Of a DNA stretch of 64,000 nucleotides, positions 34,833-44,081 are shown in pieces. Each line of letters begins with the position of its first letter. Position 1 is the stretch's first letter. Below the pieces are notes generated by a model. It searched no databases and was not told the origin of the DNA. It was given only the letters and a program-made list of their open reading frames with translations. The position numbers and the translations under genes were made by a program. This DNA is from JADKCL01 sp031415375. GTDB taxonomy: Bacteria; Bacteroidota; Bacteroidia; J057; JADKCL01. The stretch covers positions 1 to 64,000 of the forward strand of contig JANORP010000208.1 in the NCBI GenBank assembly GCA_031415375.1, given 5' to 3'.

Positions 34833-35414
34833 TCAGGATCGGATGTAAAACAATAGAATGACTCCCGCAATACCAGTGCCAATCAAAGCCACCGGCAACA
34901 AGTATTTCTGCGGCCACCGTGGGTCTGTTCCACGAAGTTCGACCATTGGCGACTTGCGCACTGGTCGGAGTTGAGACTTGGAAATCGTATCCAAGTACAC
35001 CAAGGGAAATGATATTTCACTAGTATCGGTCAATGTCAACACAGTCGAAATAGTGCGTTCAAATTTTCGATGGCCGAGCCGCGCAAAAACCACGCTGGGT
35101 GTCTCAATGAAAAGTTGCCGACTACTGGGATCGGTCAATAAAATTTCAGCACGCAATCGCTCGGTCAAAAAACCGGACAGGCTGTCTATCGAAGGTGCCT
35201 TTTGACCTATCATTCGCAGAACAGAGGTTTCAAAGGCTAATTGATTGCTAATCTGAGACTTAGTGCAATTGACTACAAGTAACAATTGTAAAGCACTGAT
35301 AATCAGCACCCAAAAAGGCACAAATTTCGAGCCCTGTATTGCACGATCTCCTGCCTGCTGGTATGACTGGGTGGATACGGGCGATATGCGCTCAAAGCTT
35401 CTCAAAATGCACAA
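34833..35414 (-). CDS. Small double-anchored membrane protein, start uncertain
   Basis: 193 residues if translation begins at the TTG at 35414; a GTG at 35321 would give 162 residues starting right before the first hydrophobic helix (PFWVLIISALQLLLVVN). A second helix lies at the C-terminus (YLLPVALIGTGIAGVILLFYIRS). The region between is polar and would be extracytoplasmic or cytoplasmic depending on topology. No family recognised. Tight spacing with the methyltransferase gene upstream (12 bp) and the Ig-like lipoprotein downstream (9 bp) suggests one operon. Confidence 0.5.
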   Translation of the reverse strand: MCILRSFERISPVSTQSYQQAGDRAIQGSKFVPFWVLIISALQLLLVVNCTKSQISNQLAFETSVLRMIGQKAPSIDSLSGFLTERLRAEILLTDPSSRQLFIETPSVVFARLGHRKFERTISTVLTLTDTSEISFPLVYLDTISKSQLRPVRKSPMVELRGTDPRWPQKYLLPVALIGTGIAGVILLFYIRS

Positions 35415-35426
35415 TAAACGGATGGC

Positions 35427-36308
35427 CTACTTACGAATGAGATAAATGACGCTGGAACTGCGCTCTTTGTCGAAAAGTGCTACCCAATAGGAGCACCAAC
35501 CAATCCAGACGGCTTTTAGCAATGATCCACCCTTGTGCCGCTCTGTGAGCATCGCAACATAATAGGCGTCAAACGGCATGCGGCGCATTCCTTCCAATTT
35601 CAGTCCATGGCGCTCGAGCAACTGTCGCATGGAGTCAGGGCAAAAATGATACAAGTGACGCGGCACATCATAAGCAGCCCAAATGGCTTGGTAATATTCC
35701 GCATCAAAAGATCGATAGTTGGGTACTGCAATAAAAATGCGTCCACCCACCTTCAACAAGGACTTTAACTTGGTCATGTAGGAATCGAGCTGATGCACAT
35801 GTTCCAGCACATGCCACATGGTGATGGCATCATAGTGATCGTCTTCCAACTGAAACAGCTCCTCAACTGGCTTTGTCTTCACAGCGAAATCACGCTCTGC
35901 AACTTGGCGTGCATCCGGATCAGGCTCCAAGCCCAAACAATCCCAACCTGCGTTTTGCATCGTCGCGAGAAATGCGCCTGCCCCACTACCAATATCCAAA
36001 TGTTTTCCCGTCTTCTTTCCCGTTTCGGATTGAAGCAACCGGCGCTTTCCTTGGAGCGTCACCTTACGCACCATTTGGTAAAGGCGATGGATAAAGCCCT
36101 TGCTAGTATTGGTGTGCGAGACATAGTCCTCACTCTTGTAATAAGGCCCGATCTCCAATTGAGACGGTACTGGATTGGTAAACCGATGCGTACAACCATT
36201 GCAATGGCTGATTCCAAACATCTCTTTGGAGACTGTATAATCCTTCGCTTTCAAGACTTCTTTGAAGTCCTGGGATCCGCAGACTGGACAATGCGTATAA
36301 GCTATCAT
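35427..36308 (-). CDS. Class I SAM-dependent methyltransferase with zinc-ribbon N-terminus
   Basis: 293 residues. The N-terminus has a CxxC...CxxC zinc-ribbon (Cys7, Cys10, Cys36, Cys39) as in the family that begins CPVCGS. The SAM-binding motif is HLDIGSGAGAFL (103-114), followed by LGLEPDPDARQVA and the DAITMWHVLEHV motif. C-terminal hydrophobic segment (LLKAVWIGWCSYWVALF). Such enzymes often methylate sugars or act near surface-polysaccharide genes; substrate unknown. It heads a possible operon with the two genes downstream. Confidence 0.85.
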   Translation of the reverse strand: MIAYTHCPVCGSQDFKEVLKAKDYTVSKEMFGISHCNGCTHRFTNPVPSQLEIGPYYKSEDYVSHTNTSKGFIHRLYQMVRKVTLQGKRRLLQSETGKKTGKHLDIGSGAGAFLATMQNAGWDCLGLEPDPDARQVAERDFAVKTKPVEELFQLEDDHYDAITMWHVLEHVHQLDSYMTKLKSLLKVGGRIFIAVPNYRSFDAEYYQAIWAAYDVPRHLYHFCPDSMRQLLERHGLKLEGMRRMPFDAYYVAMLTERHKGGSLLKAVWIGWCSYWVALFDKERSSSVIYLIRK

Positions 36309-36331
36309 TTTGAAATCAAATCTATTTTGGG

Positions 36332-38197
36332 TTATCGCCCAATGTAAACCATGAGCACAGAAATGTCGGCGGGTGTAACACCACTGATGCGGCTAGCTTG
36401 ACCCAAGCTGTTCGGTTTCATCCTTGTCAACTTTTCACGCCCTTCATACGATAGGGCTTTGACTTTATAATAGTCAAATGTCATTGGCAGCACGAAGTCA
36501 TCGAGCCGGATGACTTTCTCTGCCTGTTCCCGTTCCTTACGGATGTAGCCTTCGTATTTTTTTTGGATCTCCGCTTGCTCCAACACATCAGTACTGAATA
36601 CCGAGAGTGCGGCCCCAAATTCTGGATTAGCAGCCATCAGATCTTGTAGCTGGATTTCAGGACGAATCAAGACCTTATCAGCCTTCACGCTTTGCGCCAA
36701 TGGCGCACAGCCTTTGGACTCCAACAACCCGTTGACCATGTCGGGTGTGATCGAGGTCTTCGTCAAGATATCCAATGCTTGATCCAAATGCTTGGACTTC
36801 GCAGTGAACTCATCGTATCTGTCTTGTGAGGCAAGCCCGATGCTGAACCCTGTTGGTGTGAGACGGATGTCTGCATTGTCTTGTCGCAGCAGGATGCGGT
36901 ACTCAGCCCGGGAGGTAAACATGCGGTAAGGTTCATCTGTTCCCTTATTGACAAGGTCGTCGATGAGTACACCGATATAAGCTTCATCGCGCTTGAGCAC
37001 AAGTGCATCCAAGTCTTGGCACTTACGCGCTGCATTGATCCCCGCCATCAAACCCTGACTTGCTGCTTCTTCGTAGCCCGTGGTTCCGTTGATTTGCCCC
37101 GCAAAAAAGAGACCTTCGATGAGATGCGTCTCTAGGCTCAGCTTCAATTGCTGTGGTGGAAAAAAGTCGTACTCGATTGCATACCCAGGCCTGAACATCC
37201 GCACGTTTTCAAAACCCTCCACCTGACGAATGGCATTGAATTGTACATCCTCGGGCAACGATGATGAAAATCCATTTACATAAACCTCAACGGTATTCCA
37301 GCCCTCAGGTTCTACAAACAATTGGTGGCGGTCCTTATCTGCAAACCGCACGATTTTGTCTTCGATGCTTGGGCAGTAACGCGGCCCGAGTCCTTGTATC
37401 CTTCCCGAAAACATCGGGGATTTTTCAAATCCCGTCGCGAGTGTTTCGTGTACTTTTAAATTGGTATAGGTGATGTAGCAGGGACGTTGTGTTGTAAGCG
37501 GTACCGTTTCGCTGCTAAATGAAAACTTACCCGGCATCTCATCACCCTCTTGTATTTCCATCTTGGAGTAGTCGATGCTACGCCCGTCCAATCGAGGAGG
37601 TGTACCAGTCTTCATGCGCCCACTCTGGAATCCAAATTCGCGCAATTGCTCGGTGATGCCAGTTGCAGCCTTTTCGGCTGCACGCCCACCACCGAAATTT
37701 TTTTCCCCGATATGGATCAGACCGTTGAGGAACGTACCATTGGTGAGGATCACCGTCTTGCCAAGGATATCTAGTCCCATCCCGGTCTTCACGCCATAGA
37801 CGCGGTTGTCTTTGACGAGCAACTCACGCACCATTTCTTGCCAGAAATCGAGCAAGGGCAATTTCTCCAAGTGCAGGCGCCAATCTTCTGCAAAACGCAT
37901 GCGGTCACTTTGCGCACGAGGGCTCCACATCGCGGGACCCTTGGAGCGGTTGGGCATGCGAAATTGGATCATGGTCTTGTCTGTGGCAATCCCAGAGTAA
38001 CCGCCGAGGGCATCGATCTCACGCACGAGCTGTCCTTTGGCAACACCGCCCATGGCGGGATTGCAGGACATCTGCGCGATGGTACCCATGTTCATTGTAA
38101 TGAGTAGGGTCTTTTGACCCATGTTGGCGGCGGCAGCGGCGGCTTCACAGCCCGCGTGCCCAGCGCCTACCACTATGACATCGTAATTAGGAAACAT
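36332..38197 (-). CDS. mnmG: tRNA uridine-5-carboxymethylaminomethyl modification enzyme MnmG (GidA)
   Basis: 621 residues, normal length. FAD-binding VVGAGHAGCEAAAAAANMG at 9-27, CNPAMGGVAKGQLVREIDALGG, a GTFLNGLIHIGEKNFGGGRA block and MFTSRAEYRILLRQDNAD are family signatures. With MnmE it adds the carboxymethylaminomethyl group at the wobble uridine of several tRNAs. The gene is often near replication origins, and here parS-like sites lie in its upstream region. Promoter: TTG at 38250-38252, 22 bp, then TAATTTTG at 38220-38227 on the minus strand. Confidence 0.97.
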   Translation of the reverse strand: MFPNYDVIVVGAGHAGCEAAAAAANMGQKTLLITMNMGTIAQMSCNPAMGGVAKGQLVREIDALGGYSGIATDKTMIQFRMPNRSKGPAMWSPRAQSDRMRFAEDWRLHLEKLPLLDFWQEMVRELLVKDNRVYGVKTGMGLDILGKTVILTNGTFLNGLIHIGEKNFGGGRAAEKAATGITEQLREFGFQSGRMKTGTPPRLDGRSIDYSKMEIQEGDEMPGKFSFSSETVPLTTQRPCYITYTNLKVHETLATGFEKSPMFSGRIQGLGPRYCPSIEDKIVRFADKDRHQLFVEPEGWNTVEVYVNGFSSSLPEDVQFNAIRQVEGFENVRMFRPGYAIEYDFFPPQQLKLSLETHLIEGLFFAGQINGTTGYEEAASQGLMAGINAARKCQDLDALVLKRDEAYIGVLIDDLVNKGTDEPYRMFTSRAEYRILLRQDNADIRLTPTGFSIGLASQDRYDEFTAKSKHLDQALDILTKTSITPDMVNGLLESKGCAPLAQSVKADKVLIRPEIQLQDLMAANPEFGAALSVFSTDVLEQAEIQKKYEGYIRKEREQAEKVIRLDDFVLPMTFDYYKVKALSYEGREKLTRMKPNSLGQASRISGVTPADISVLMVYIGR

Positions 38198-38219
38198 GTT
38201 TTCGTATTCGAACTAGACG

Positions 38220-38252
38220 CAAAATTAGCAATAGTGAATGGACTATCGGCAA
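38220..38252 (-). promoter_or_regulatory. mnmG promoter
   Basis: On the minus strand TTG (38252-38250), a 22-bp spacer and TAATTTTG (38227-38220) fit the Bacteroidota -33/-7 consensus; the leader would be about 15 nt. Confidence 0.5.
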
Positions 38253-38282
38253 TAGAAATTCTGATCGCTCTTATTTGCAAAT

Positions 38283-38296
38283 GTTCCACGTGGAAC
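38283..38296. other. parS-like site 1
   Basis: A perfect 14-bp palindrome GTTCCACGTGGAAC, close to the ParB-binding consensus TGTTTCACGTGAAACA. First of three copies in the 435-bp gene-free region between mnmG and ybeY. Confidence 0.8.
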
Positions 38297-38335
38297 GTTC
38301 GTTCTGTGGCGTTGGTCTTCGGTTTCAAACATACC

Positions 38336-38368
38336 CATGTAGGGGAGGTCACCGCCCTCCCATGCATG
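38336..38368. repeat. Imperfect palindromic hairpin near the parS-like sites
   Basis: A 13-bp stem with one mismatch and one G-T pair around the loop TCACCGC; the left arm begins CATGTAGGGGAGG. It resembles the palindrome at 32843-32880 in its CATGTAG start. A second hairpin (CCGTGCCA with TGGCACGG, 38390-38412) follows closely. Confidence 0.45.
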
Positions 38369-38497
38369 GACCCATCAAATATTCTGTGACCGTGCCATCG
38401 GCATTGGCACGGTTTGCAAATCATACAATCCGGAACAACAGTTATCGACCAACCCAATCCCATGTTCATCGCCGCTATGTGATGACTCCCACAAAAC

Positions 38498-38511
38498 GTT
38501 CCACGTGGAAC
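38498..38511. other. parS-like site 2
   Basis: A perfect GTTCCACGTGGAAC palindrome, same 14 bases as sites 1 and 3, 202 bp from site 1. Confidence 0.8.
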
Positions 38512-38576
38512 AATCCCCCACTGAGAGTCAGAAGGCCCAAAGTTTCAATGCTGTAATTGATATGACGACGGTTACT

Positions 38577-38590
38577 GTTCCACGTGGAAC
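38577..38590. other. parS-like site 3
   Basis: A perfect GTTCCACGTGGAAC palindrome; flanking bases give TGTTCCACGTGGAACA, matching the parS consensus at 14 of 16 positions. Confidence 0.85.
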
Positions 38591-38632
38591 AAATAAAGCA
38601 CTTACAATACCAAGATAGGTGATTATCGAAAC

Positions 38633-39064
38633 TCAATTATCCCACAACAATAGCGCTGCATCCTCTGCGCTGCGCATCGCTTTTATATCCTTGGCTGATT
38701 TGTCTTTGAAACCGATCAGGTGGAGCAATCCATGTGACATCACACGGTGCAACTCTATATTGAAATCTACGCCCAACACTTGCGCATTGTCTTGTACACG
38801 GTCCACACTGATGTAAATCTCCCCGGCGATGGATGACAACGTGGAACTTTGATCAGGAAAGGTGATGATATCCGTGAGGGTGTCGTGCTGCAAGAACTCT
38901 TGGTTCATCTTGAGCAAGGCCTCATCGGTCACGAAAATATAATTGAGAGAGGCCACCGTCGCCCCATGCGTAGTCGCGATACGCTCCATCCATGCACGCA
39001 CGATGGCCTGCGATTTCAACTTGAAGGGCGCATCATCGACAAAAAAGCGTATCGCTCTTGCCAT
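38633..39064 (-). CDS. ybeY: rRNA maturation RNase YbeY
   Basis: 143 residues. The zinc-binding HGLLHLIGFKDKS motif near the C-terminus is the YbeY signature in its Bacteroidota form (the third histidine of HGxLHLxGHDH is replaced, as is common in this phylum). The middle TDIITFP is also characteristic. YbeY trims 16S rRNA 3' ends and takes part in ribosome quality control. It begins 4 bp after the ATPase gene upstream on the same strand, so it is cotranscribed. Confidence 0.93.
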   Translation of the reverse strand: MARAIRFFVDDAPFKLKSQAIVRAWMERIATTHGATVASLNYIFVTDEALLKMNQEFLQHDTLTDIITFPDQSSTLSSIAGEIYISVDRVQDNAQVLGVDFNIELHRVMSHGLLHLIGFKDKSAKDIKAMRSAEDAALLLWDN

Positions 39065-39067
39065 CGA

Positions 39068-39484
39068 CTAGATGTTGAATACCATCTCGACACGACGACC
39101 TGCACTCTCAAAACGAATCTCGTCTGAGAGATGCCGCATCAAAAATACTCCTCGACCACCCGGGCTCTCCAGATTCTCTGGAGCAGTAGGGTCGGGGAGA
39201 CCTTCTGGATCAAATCCATTGCCTTCATCCTCTACCGCAACCATGATGCGATAGGGACTCAAGGAAGCGCAATGTATGCGCACCTTTTTGGAAGCATCAC
39301 CACGATTTCCATGGAAAATGGAGTTGTTTACCGCCTCGGTGATCGCGACCATAACGTTTCCAAAGACATCGTCTTTGAATCCTAAAAAGTCGCGAATCTC
39401 CTCGATGAACTGCTCCACCTCATAAATCCGCTCCGGACTGCTAGTGATTTCTAGTTCTTTCACCATGTGCGCCTCTGCCTGCAT
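39068..39484 (-). CDS. RsbW-like anti-sigma factor ATPase (HATPase_c)
   Basis: 138 residues from ATG 39484 (MQAEAHMVKELE); an internal ATG at 39466 is also possible. GHKL ATPase features: N box VAITEAVNNSIFHGN, G1 DEGNGFDPEGLPDP, G2 GGRGVFLMRHLSDEI. Stand-alone domains of this kind are anti-sigma factors or switch kinases that phosphorylate anti-anti-sigma partners. No partner gene is next to it. Spacing to ybeY (4 bp) and to the DUF4175 gene upstream (5 bp) makes one operon. Confidence 0.88.
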   Translation of the reverse strand: MQAEAHMVKELEITSSPERIYEVEQFIEEIRDFLGFKDDVFGNVMVAITEAVNNSIFHGNRGDASKKVRIHCASLSPYRIMVAVEDEGNGFDPEGLPDPTAPENLESPGGRGVFLMRHLSDEIRFESAGRRVEMVFNI

Positions 39485-39488
39485 TATA

Positions 39489-42400
39489 TCAATCGTTGGA
39501 CTGTTCCAGCAATTTAAAGTATTTCTCAATCAAATTAATAAAATCCGTGGAATACTCAAGCTGATTGCTTTTGAGCAACTCCTGCCGAATCTTGTTTTTA
39601 TATGCCTCTAGCTCCAATTTGTCGGGCGATACCCGATCCTTTTCGTCGCCTTGACGTGACTCACGCTGCTGTTCAAACTCCTCCTTCTCCCGCACTGCCT
39701 TGAAAGAATCCAATAAACGATTCAGAATCTGCTCTTGCCGCTTCATTGTGCGCTCAGTCAAAATCTGATTGTTCAGTTCATCCTCGGTGTCCTTCATATC
39801 CTCCATCATCTGCCCCATGTCGCCGAGTCCCTTTTCCCCATTTTTGCCTATGGCATCATGGGCCTCCTTGAGTTGCTTCCTGATCGCTTCTTGCGCCTTG
39901 CCCATTTCACCCAGTTTCTTTGGATCCGTGCCAGGGCCCTCCTTCATCATCTGCTTCATCATCTTGTTCAGCTCACCTTGCTGCTTGCTAATGCTTTGCA
40001 TGCTGGAATTTTTTCCACCTGGCTTCTTACACATGCCCATCCCACCCTTCTTTTGCTGCATCTGCTGTTGCATCTGCTGCATGACGTCGGTAAGCATGTT
40101 TGCAAGATTGTTGATGCTGGTCATCGCTGCATGTTGGTTCTCAGTGACACGTGGAATGTACTTATTCTCCATCGACTCACTTGCGGCATTCATCCCCTTG
40201 ATGATGGTGCGGCTCTCATCGGTCACAAATTTTTCGATTTGAAACACACGCTTAGCCAATGCGTCCAAGCTATCCTTGATCATGTACATGTCGTCGAGCA
40301 ATTGCTTTTGCTCCACTTCCTTTTTCACTAGCAATGGGTCACTGCTCCTGATTTCCTTCAATTCGTCGCGAAGTTCCTCTTGGCGAAATGACAGGCGCAA
40401 CAAGTTTTCCAGCAAATAGCGTAAGTCTTCCATGTTCTCCTCGTCCTGTTGCTGCTGACTTTCCTGCATCATGCTCTGGAGATCACTCTTCATCTTCTCC
40501 ATCTTCTTGGAGCTGTTCTTCTGTGATTCCGAACCAGACTTTTTGTCTTGCTGATCCATCTTTTCACCCGCCTCTTCCATCTCTTGCTGGGTCTCTTCAC
40601 CCTGCTTCTCAATCTCCTCCATCTTCTCACCGTCTGGTGTGGAGGTCTCCTTCTTCATCTCGCTGAGTTCCTTCACATCCTTTTGGACATCTTTCATTTC
40701 CTCAGCCAACTTCTCTTGTTTCTCGGCAAGATCTTTCATTTGCTGGTCGTCACCTTTTTTGGTGTCTTCCAACTTCTCATTGAGCATATCTTCCTTCTTC
40801 TTGAGGTTGTCGAGCTTCTGGATGATTTGCTCACTTTTTTGCTCCACTTCCAATTGCTTCAGGAGTTCCAAAGTACGCTCGAGGGCTTTCTCCATATCCT
40901 CTTGCTTGTTCTCCATGTCCTCCATCATCTTCTTCATCTCCTTCGGATCCATCTTCTCCATCTGATCCTGGAGCTTCTTCATCATTTCTTGCAACTTCTC
41001 GTCGCGCAATTTCTCCAGCAACTGATTCAACTTCTCGTATTTCTCGAGTGTCTTCTCAGTGATCATCTCGTTGTTTTGGAGATTTTCTTTGTTCTGCTTG
41101 AATTCCTTGGCCGCCTTGTCCACACGTTCTTGAACGTTTTTGTTTTTCTCAAGCAGCTTTTGAAGTTCCTTCTTGTCGTCATAGCTCAGACCTTTTTGGT
41201 TGAGCATCTTGTCTTGGTACTTTTCCAGAGCCTCCTTGATCTCCTTGGATTGCTTGGCGAGATCTTCAATCTCCTTCTCGAGTTTCTCTTGGCTTTCTTC
41301 GACCTCATCAAATTTCTTAGTAAGGCTAGGATAATTGATCCGATAGACGGAACTCACACTGAACTTGGGACCTGAGACAAAGTCATTGTCCCAGACCTTG
41401 ACAAAATACTCCACGACATCACCCTCTTGCATTCCCAACATTTGAAGATCAAGCTCCAAACCTTTGTGTTGAAGCAATTCGCGTGGCGAGACCTTCAAAT
41501 CCATCGTTTTGTATTCCTGCTCAACCTTATCGATATTTTCACTTTTAGAGAAGCGGTAGCTCAGCAGCAGCTTGCTAAAACCATAGTCGTCGCTGATTTC
41601 AAAATCGAGCGGCATGAACATCGTAAAATCAGCCTTGAACTCTTGGGCCTGCCCGCTCACATAAATCGATGGGAATCGATCTTGTACGACGTCAATGTGG
41701 TACCGCACAGTGTCGATATTGGAGATCTCGCGCTTGCTCACGAGACCGATAAAATATTGTTCGGCAGACAGCACCTGCTTTTCACGCACAAAACGTCCTG
41801 GCACCACGCTGCTCTTGAAGGCTACCGTGTCACCACCATAGTAAGTCGCCTCCTTGATCAAACCATTCACATCGATCAGCCACTTGACATTTGTTCCACG
41901 CAGCACCTTCAAGTCACCAATATTGTCAGACAGTGTATCGTCAGCCATTCCAGTGTATCCCGGGTAATCCACCACAACCCTAAACATCTTGATCGCTGGT
42001 CTTGTGAGCACCTCGACACCGAAGATATCTGACATAACATCTTCATTGCCAATCCTATAGTTGAAATTTTCTTTGATATCGCTGAACTCATAGGCAAACT
42101 CATCGCTCCGCAATTTATCCATAGGATAATGCACAAATTCACTTTCGGAAGACTTCTTGATGTACAAGAAAAGGTCCTCGGGGAGTTCGTCACCATCGAC
42201 ACGTGCTTCAAGCTTAAAATCCTGACCGGCTATGAGTTCGTCTGGATGATTGCCTACCATGATCTGGAAGGGGGGAGGCGGAATGAAGTCTTTGTTGTAA
42301 TTGAGGAGCCTGATAGTGCCATTGCTGAGCACATCGGGCATCACAAAGCCCAGTACCGCAAACAGCAAAAGCGGAATCGCCAGATACCGCGCAAATTTCC

Positions 42401-42857
42401 AGTTGACGTTCAGGTTGATCGCTTTGGCAAATGGTATAGGAGCAAGGTCTTCAGTCTTCTTTTGAATCGCTGCAGTGAGCAAGGCATTGTCCACACCACC
42501 CGAAAATGTGCGCAGCTCCAAAAGATTGACCAGTTTATCGTCAATATCTGGGAAATGTTTTCGTACCAAAGTAGCCACCTCCCCATCGGACAAAGGTTTG
42601 CTAATGTTGAGCAGCTTCGTCAATGGCCACACAATCGCATAACCCATCACACCCAAAAAGGTGGCACCCAAGAAGAAGAATAGGCCAGTACGCACACCGC
42701 TGGAAAAGCCCAACAATCCCTCACCAGTCACGGATAGAAACATCATCGAGCTGCTAAGTAGCAACAAACCGATGCTTCCCCGGATAATTCTATTGATGTA
42801 GAACTTTCTCCGAAACTCCCTGATGTGCCCCCACAAACGATTTTCTGATGTATTCAC
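39489..42857 (-). CDS. DUF4175 family membrane/coiled-coil protein
   Basis: 1,122 residues. Two N-terminal helices (about 27-47 and 55-78) and another at about 153-172 anchor it; residues about 200-510 form beta-rich domains likely outside the membrane. Residues about 515-860 are a long highly charged coiled coil, followed by Met/Gln/Lys-rich low-complexity sequence (LTDVMQQMQQQMQQKKGG) and a final helical part. This is the DUF4175 architecture of Bacteroidota, function unknown. It heads an operon with the RsbW-like ATPase and ybeY. The antisense leucine-rich open frames over the coiled coil are composition artefacts. Confidence 0.85.
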   Translation of the reverse strand: MNTSENRLWGHIREFRRKFYINRIIRGSIGLLLLSSSMMFLSVTGEGLLGFSSGVRTGLFFFLGATFLGVMGYAIVWPLTKLLNISKPLSDGEVATLVRKHFPDIDDKLVNLLELRTFSGGVDNALLTAAIQKKTEDLAPIPFAKAINLNVNWKFARYLAIPLLLFAVLGFVMPDVLSNGTIRLLNYNKDFIPPPPFQIMVGNHPDELIAGQDFKLEARVDGDELPEDLFLYIKKSSESEFVHYPMDKLRSDEFAYEFSDIKENFNYRIGNEDVMSDIFGVEVLTRPAIKMFRVVVDYPGYTGMADDTLSDNIGDLKVLRGTNVKWLIDVNGLIKEATYYGGDTVAFKSSVVPGRFVREKQVLSAEQYFIGLVSKREISNIDTVRYHIDVVQDRFPSIYVSGQAQEFKADFTMFMPLDFEISDDYGFSKLLLSYRFSKSENIDKVEQEYKTMDLKVSPRELLQHKGLELDLQMLGMQEGDVVEYFVKVWDNDFVSGPKFSVSSVYRINYPSLTKKFDEVEESQEKLEKEIEDLAKQSKEIKEALEKYQDKMLNQKGLSYDDKKELQKLLEKNKNVQERVDKAAKEFKQNKENLQNNEMITEKTLEKYEKLNQLLEKLRDEKLQEMMKKLQDQMEKMDPKEMKKMMEDMENKQEDMEKALERTLELLKQLEVEQKSEQIIQKLDNLKKKEDMLNEKLEDTKKGDDQQMKDLAEKQEKLAEEMKDVQKDVKELSEMKKETSTPDGEKMEEIEKQGEETQQEMEEAGEKMDQQDKKSGSESQKNSSKKMEKMKSDLQSMMQESQQQQDEENMEDLRYLLENLLRLSFRQEELRDELKEIRSSDPLLVKKEVEQKQLLDDMYMIKDSLDALAKRVFQIEKFVTDESRTIIKGMNAASESMENKYIPRVTENQHAAMTSINNLANMLTDVMQQMQQQMQQKKGGMGMCKKPGGKNSSMQSISKQQGELNKMMKQMMKEGPGTDPKKLGEMGKAQEAIRKQLKEAHDAIGKNGEKGLGDMGQMMEDMKDTEDELNNQILTERTMKRQEQILNRLLDSFKAVREKEEFEQQRESRQGDEKDRVSPDKLELEAYKNKIRQELLKSNQLEYSTDFINLIEKYFKLLEQSND

Positions 42858-43005
42858 AATTGTTCCTTTACATACAAATCTCAGTCAGAAATGCGCCATC
42901 CACAAGATGCGGTCAGATATTGGCGAAACCGACGTTCAAATTCCTGAAAAAAGACCAAACATTCAAGGGCCATCCTACAATCGCCCATTCACATCAAACG
43001 CAAAC

Positions 43006-43302
43006 TCAGTCTTCTTGTTGCACCACAAAATCCAGCAAAACCGGCGTACGATCCCAAAGAATGATTCTGGCTATAGTACCCACTCCAATCAACAGGCAAA
43101 GCACGATGCCCCATCCCCCGTAAATGACCGAGGCCACAGTACCTGAAAAAATAGGCCATGAACCCAGCAGTGGATTCCATCCACCACCCACGATGAAGGC
43201 AAAAACATCTAGCAAGAGGCAAAAAAACAAGAAGACAATACCGCCCACGAACAGGCCATAAACAAACTTCATGCTCTCCAGTACGATGCGCTTGCTATCC
43301 AT
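43006..43302 (-). CDS. Small membrane protein
   Basis: 98 residues with helices at about 14-37, 49-64 and 65-83 (GLFVGGIVFLFFCLLLDVFAFIVGGG, GGWGIVLCLLIGVGTIARIILW) and an acidic tail. No family recognised. It starts 5 bp after the xth stop on the same strand, so it is probably cotranscribed with xth, thiL and nadA. The 148 bp between it and the DUF4175 start shows no obvious promoter. Confidence 0.65.
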   Translation of the reverse strand: MDSKRIVLESMKFVYGLFVGGIVFLFFCLLLDVFAFIVGGGWNPLLGSWPIFSGTVASVIYGGWGIVLCLLIGVGTIARIILWDRTPVLLDFVVQQED

Positions 43303-43307
43303 TCTTC

Positions 43308-44078
43308 CTAGAATTGAAGTTTCACGTGAATCGGAGCATGGTCACTGTGTTTCGCATCTTGGAAAATGTCGGCATCCGAAACATTTTCCTTGATGCCCTC
43401 TGAGGCAAGGTGGTAATCGATCCGCCAGCCCTTATTCCGCTCGCGGCTACCTCCCCTGAAACTCCACCAACTGTAACGGTCACCTTCCGCATGAAACATC
43501 CGAAATGTATCATGCAGCCCCAAATTCATCAATTCGCCCAACCACGCACGCTCATGTGGCAAAAACCCTGAGGAGTTCTTGTTACTCACTGGATTGTGAA
43601 TATCGATGGGCTGATGGCAAATGTTGAGATCACCACAGATCACCAATTTCGGATGTGTTTTCAGCAAATTTTGAATATAGCTATAGAAATCAGCCATGAA
43701 AACTTCCTTGAAGGCTTGTCGATCTTCACCACTGGATCCGGAAGGTAGGTAAACATTGAGCAACGAAAATTCAGGAAAATCTAGCCGAATCACCCGACCC
43801 TCACGGTCATATTGCTCTATTCCACAGCCATATTCCACGTGAAGTGGTTCTATTTTGGAAAATACAGCAACGCCACTATAACCCTTCTTCTCTGCGGGAA
43901 ACCAATACGTCTTGTACCCAGCCGGACTCCGAAGTTCAGGTCCCAAGTCTTCGGGCATGGCCTTCAACTCCTGAAAACAAATAAGATCGGGATCAACCGA
44001 CCGTTTCCAATCCAGCAAGCCTTTGGTCGTCGCCGACCGTATGCCATTCACGTTGTAACTGATGATCGAATATTGCAT
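43308..44078 (-). CDS. xth: Exodeoxyribonuclease III / AP endonuclease
   Basis: 256 residues. Starts ISYNVNGIRSATTKGLLDWKRSVDPDLICFQELKA with the metal-binding asparagine and glutamate; then SGVAVFSK, VICGDLNICHQPIDIHNP with catalytic Asp and Asn, and SDHAPIHVKLQF at the C-terminus with the catalytic Asp-His pair. It cuts DNA at abasic sites and removes 3' blocks in base-excision repair. It follows thiL by 3 bp. Confidence 0.95.
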   Translation of the reverse strand: MQYSIISYNVNGIRSATTKGLLDWKRSVDPDLICFQELKAMPEDLGPELRSPAGYKTYWFPAEKKGYSGVAVFSKIEPLHVEYGCGIEQYDREGRVIRLDFPEFSLLNVYLPSGSSGEDRQAFKEVFMADFYSYIQNLLKTHPKLVICGDLNICHQPIDIHNPVSNKNSSGFLPHERAWLGELMNLGLHDTFRMFHAEGDRYSWWSFRGGSRERNKGWRIDYHLASEGIKENVSDADIFQDAKHSDHAPIHVKLQF

Positions 44079-44081
44079 CGT

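Noticed and set aside
40548..41375. 275-codon leucine-rich plus-strand frame
   Set aside because: Antisense image of the Glu/Lys coiled coil of the DUF4175 protein (GAG/AAG codons read as CTC/CTT).
43318..43333. Possible fourth parS site (GTTTCACGTGAAT)
   Set aside because: It matches 13 of 16 consensus positions but lies in the conserved C-terminal codons of xth (His-Val-Lys), so chance is likely. The weaker CACGTG at 43836 is also inside xth.
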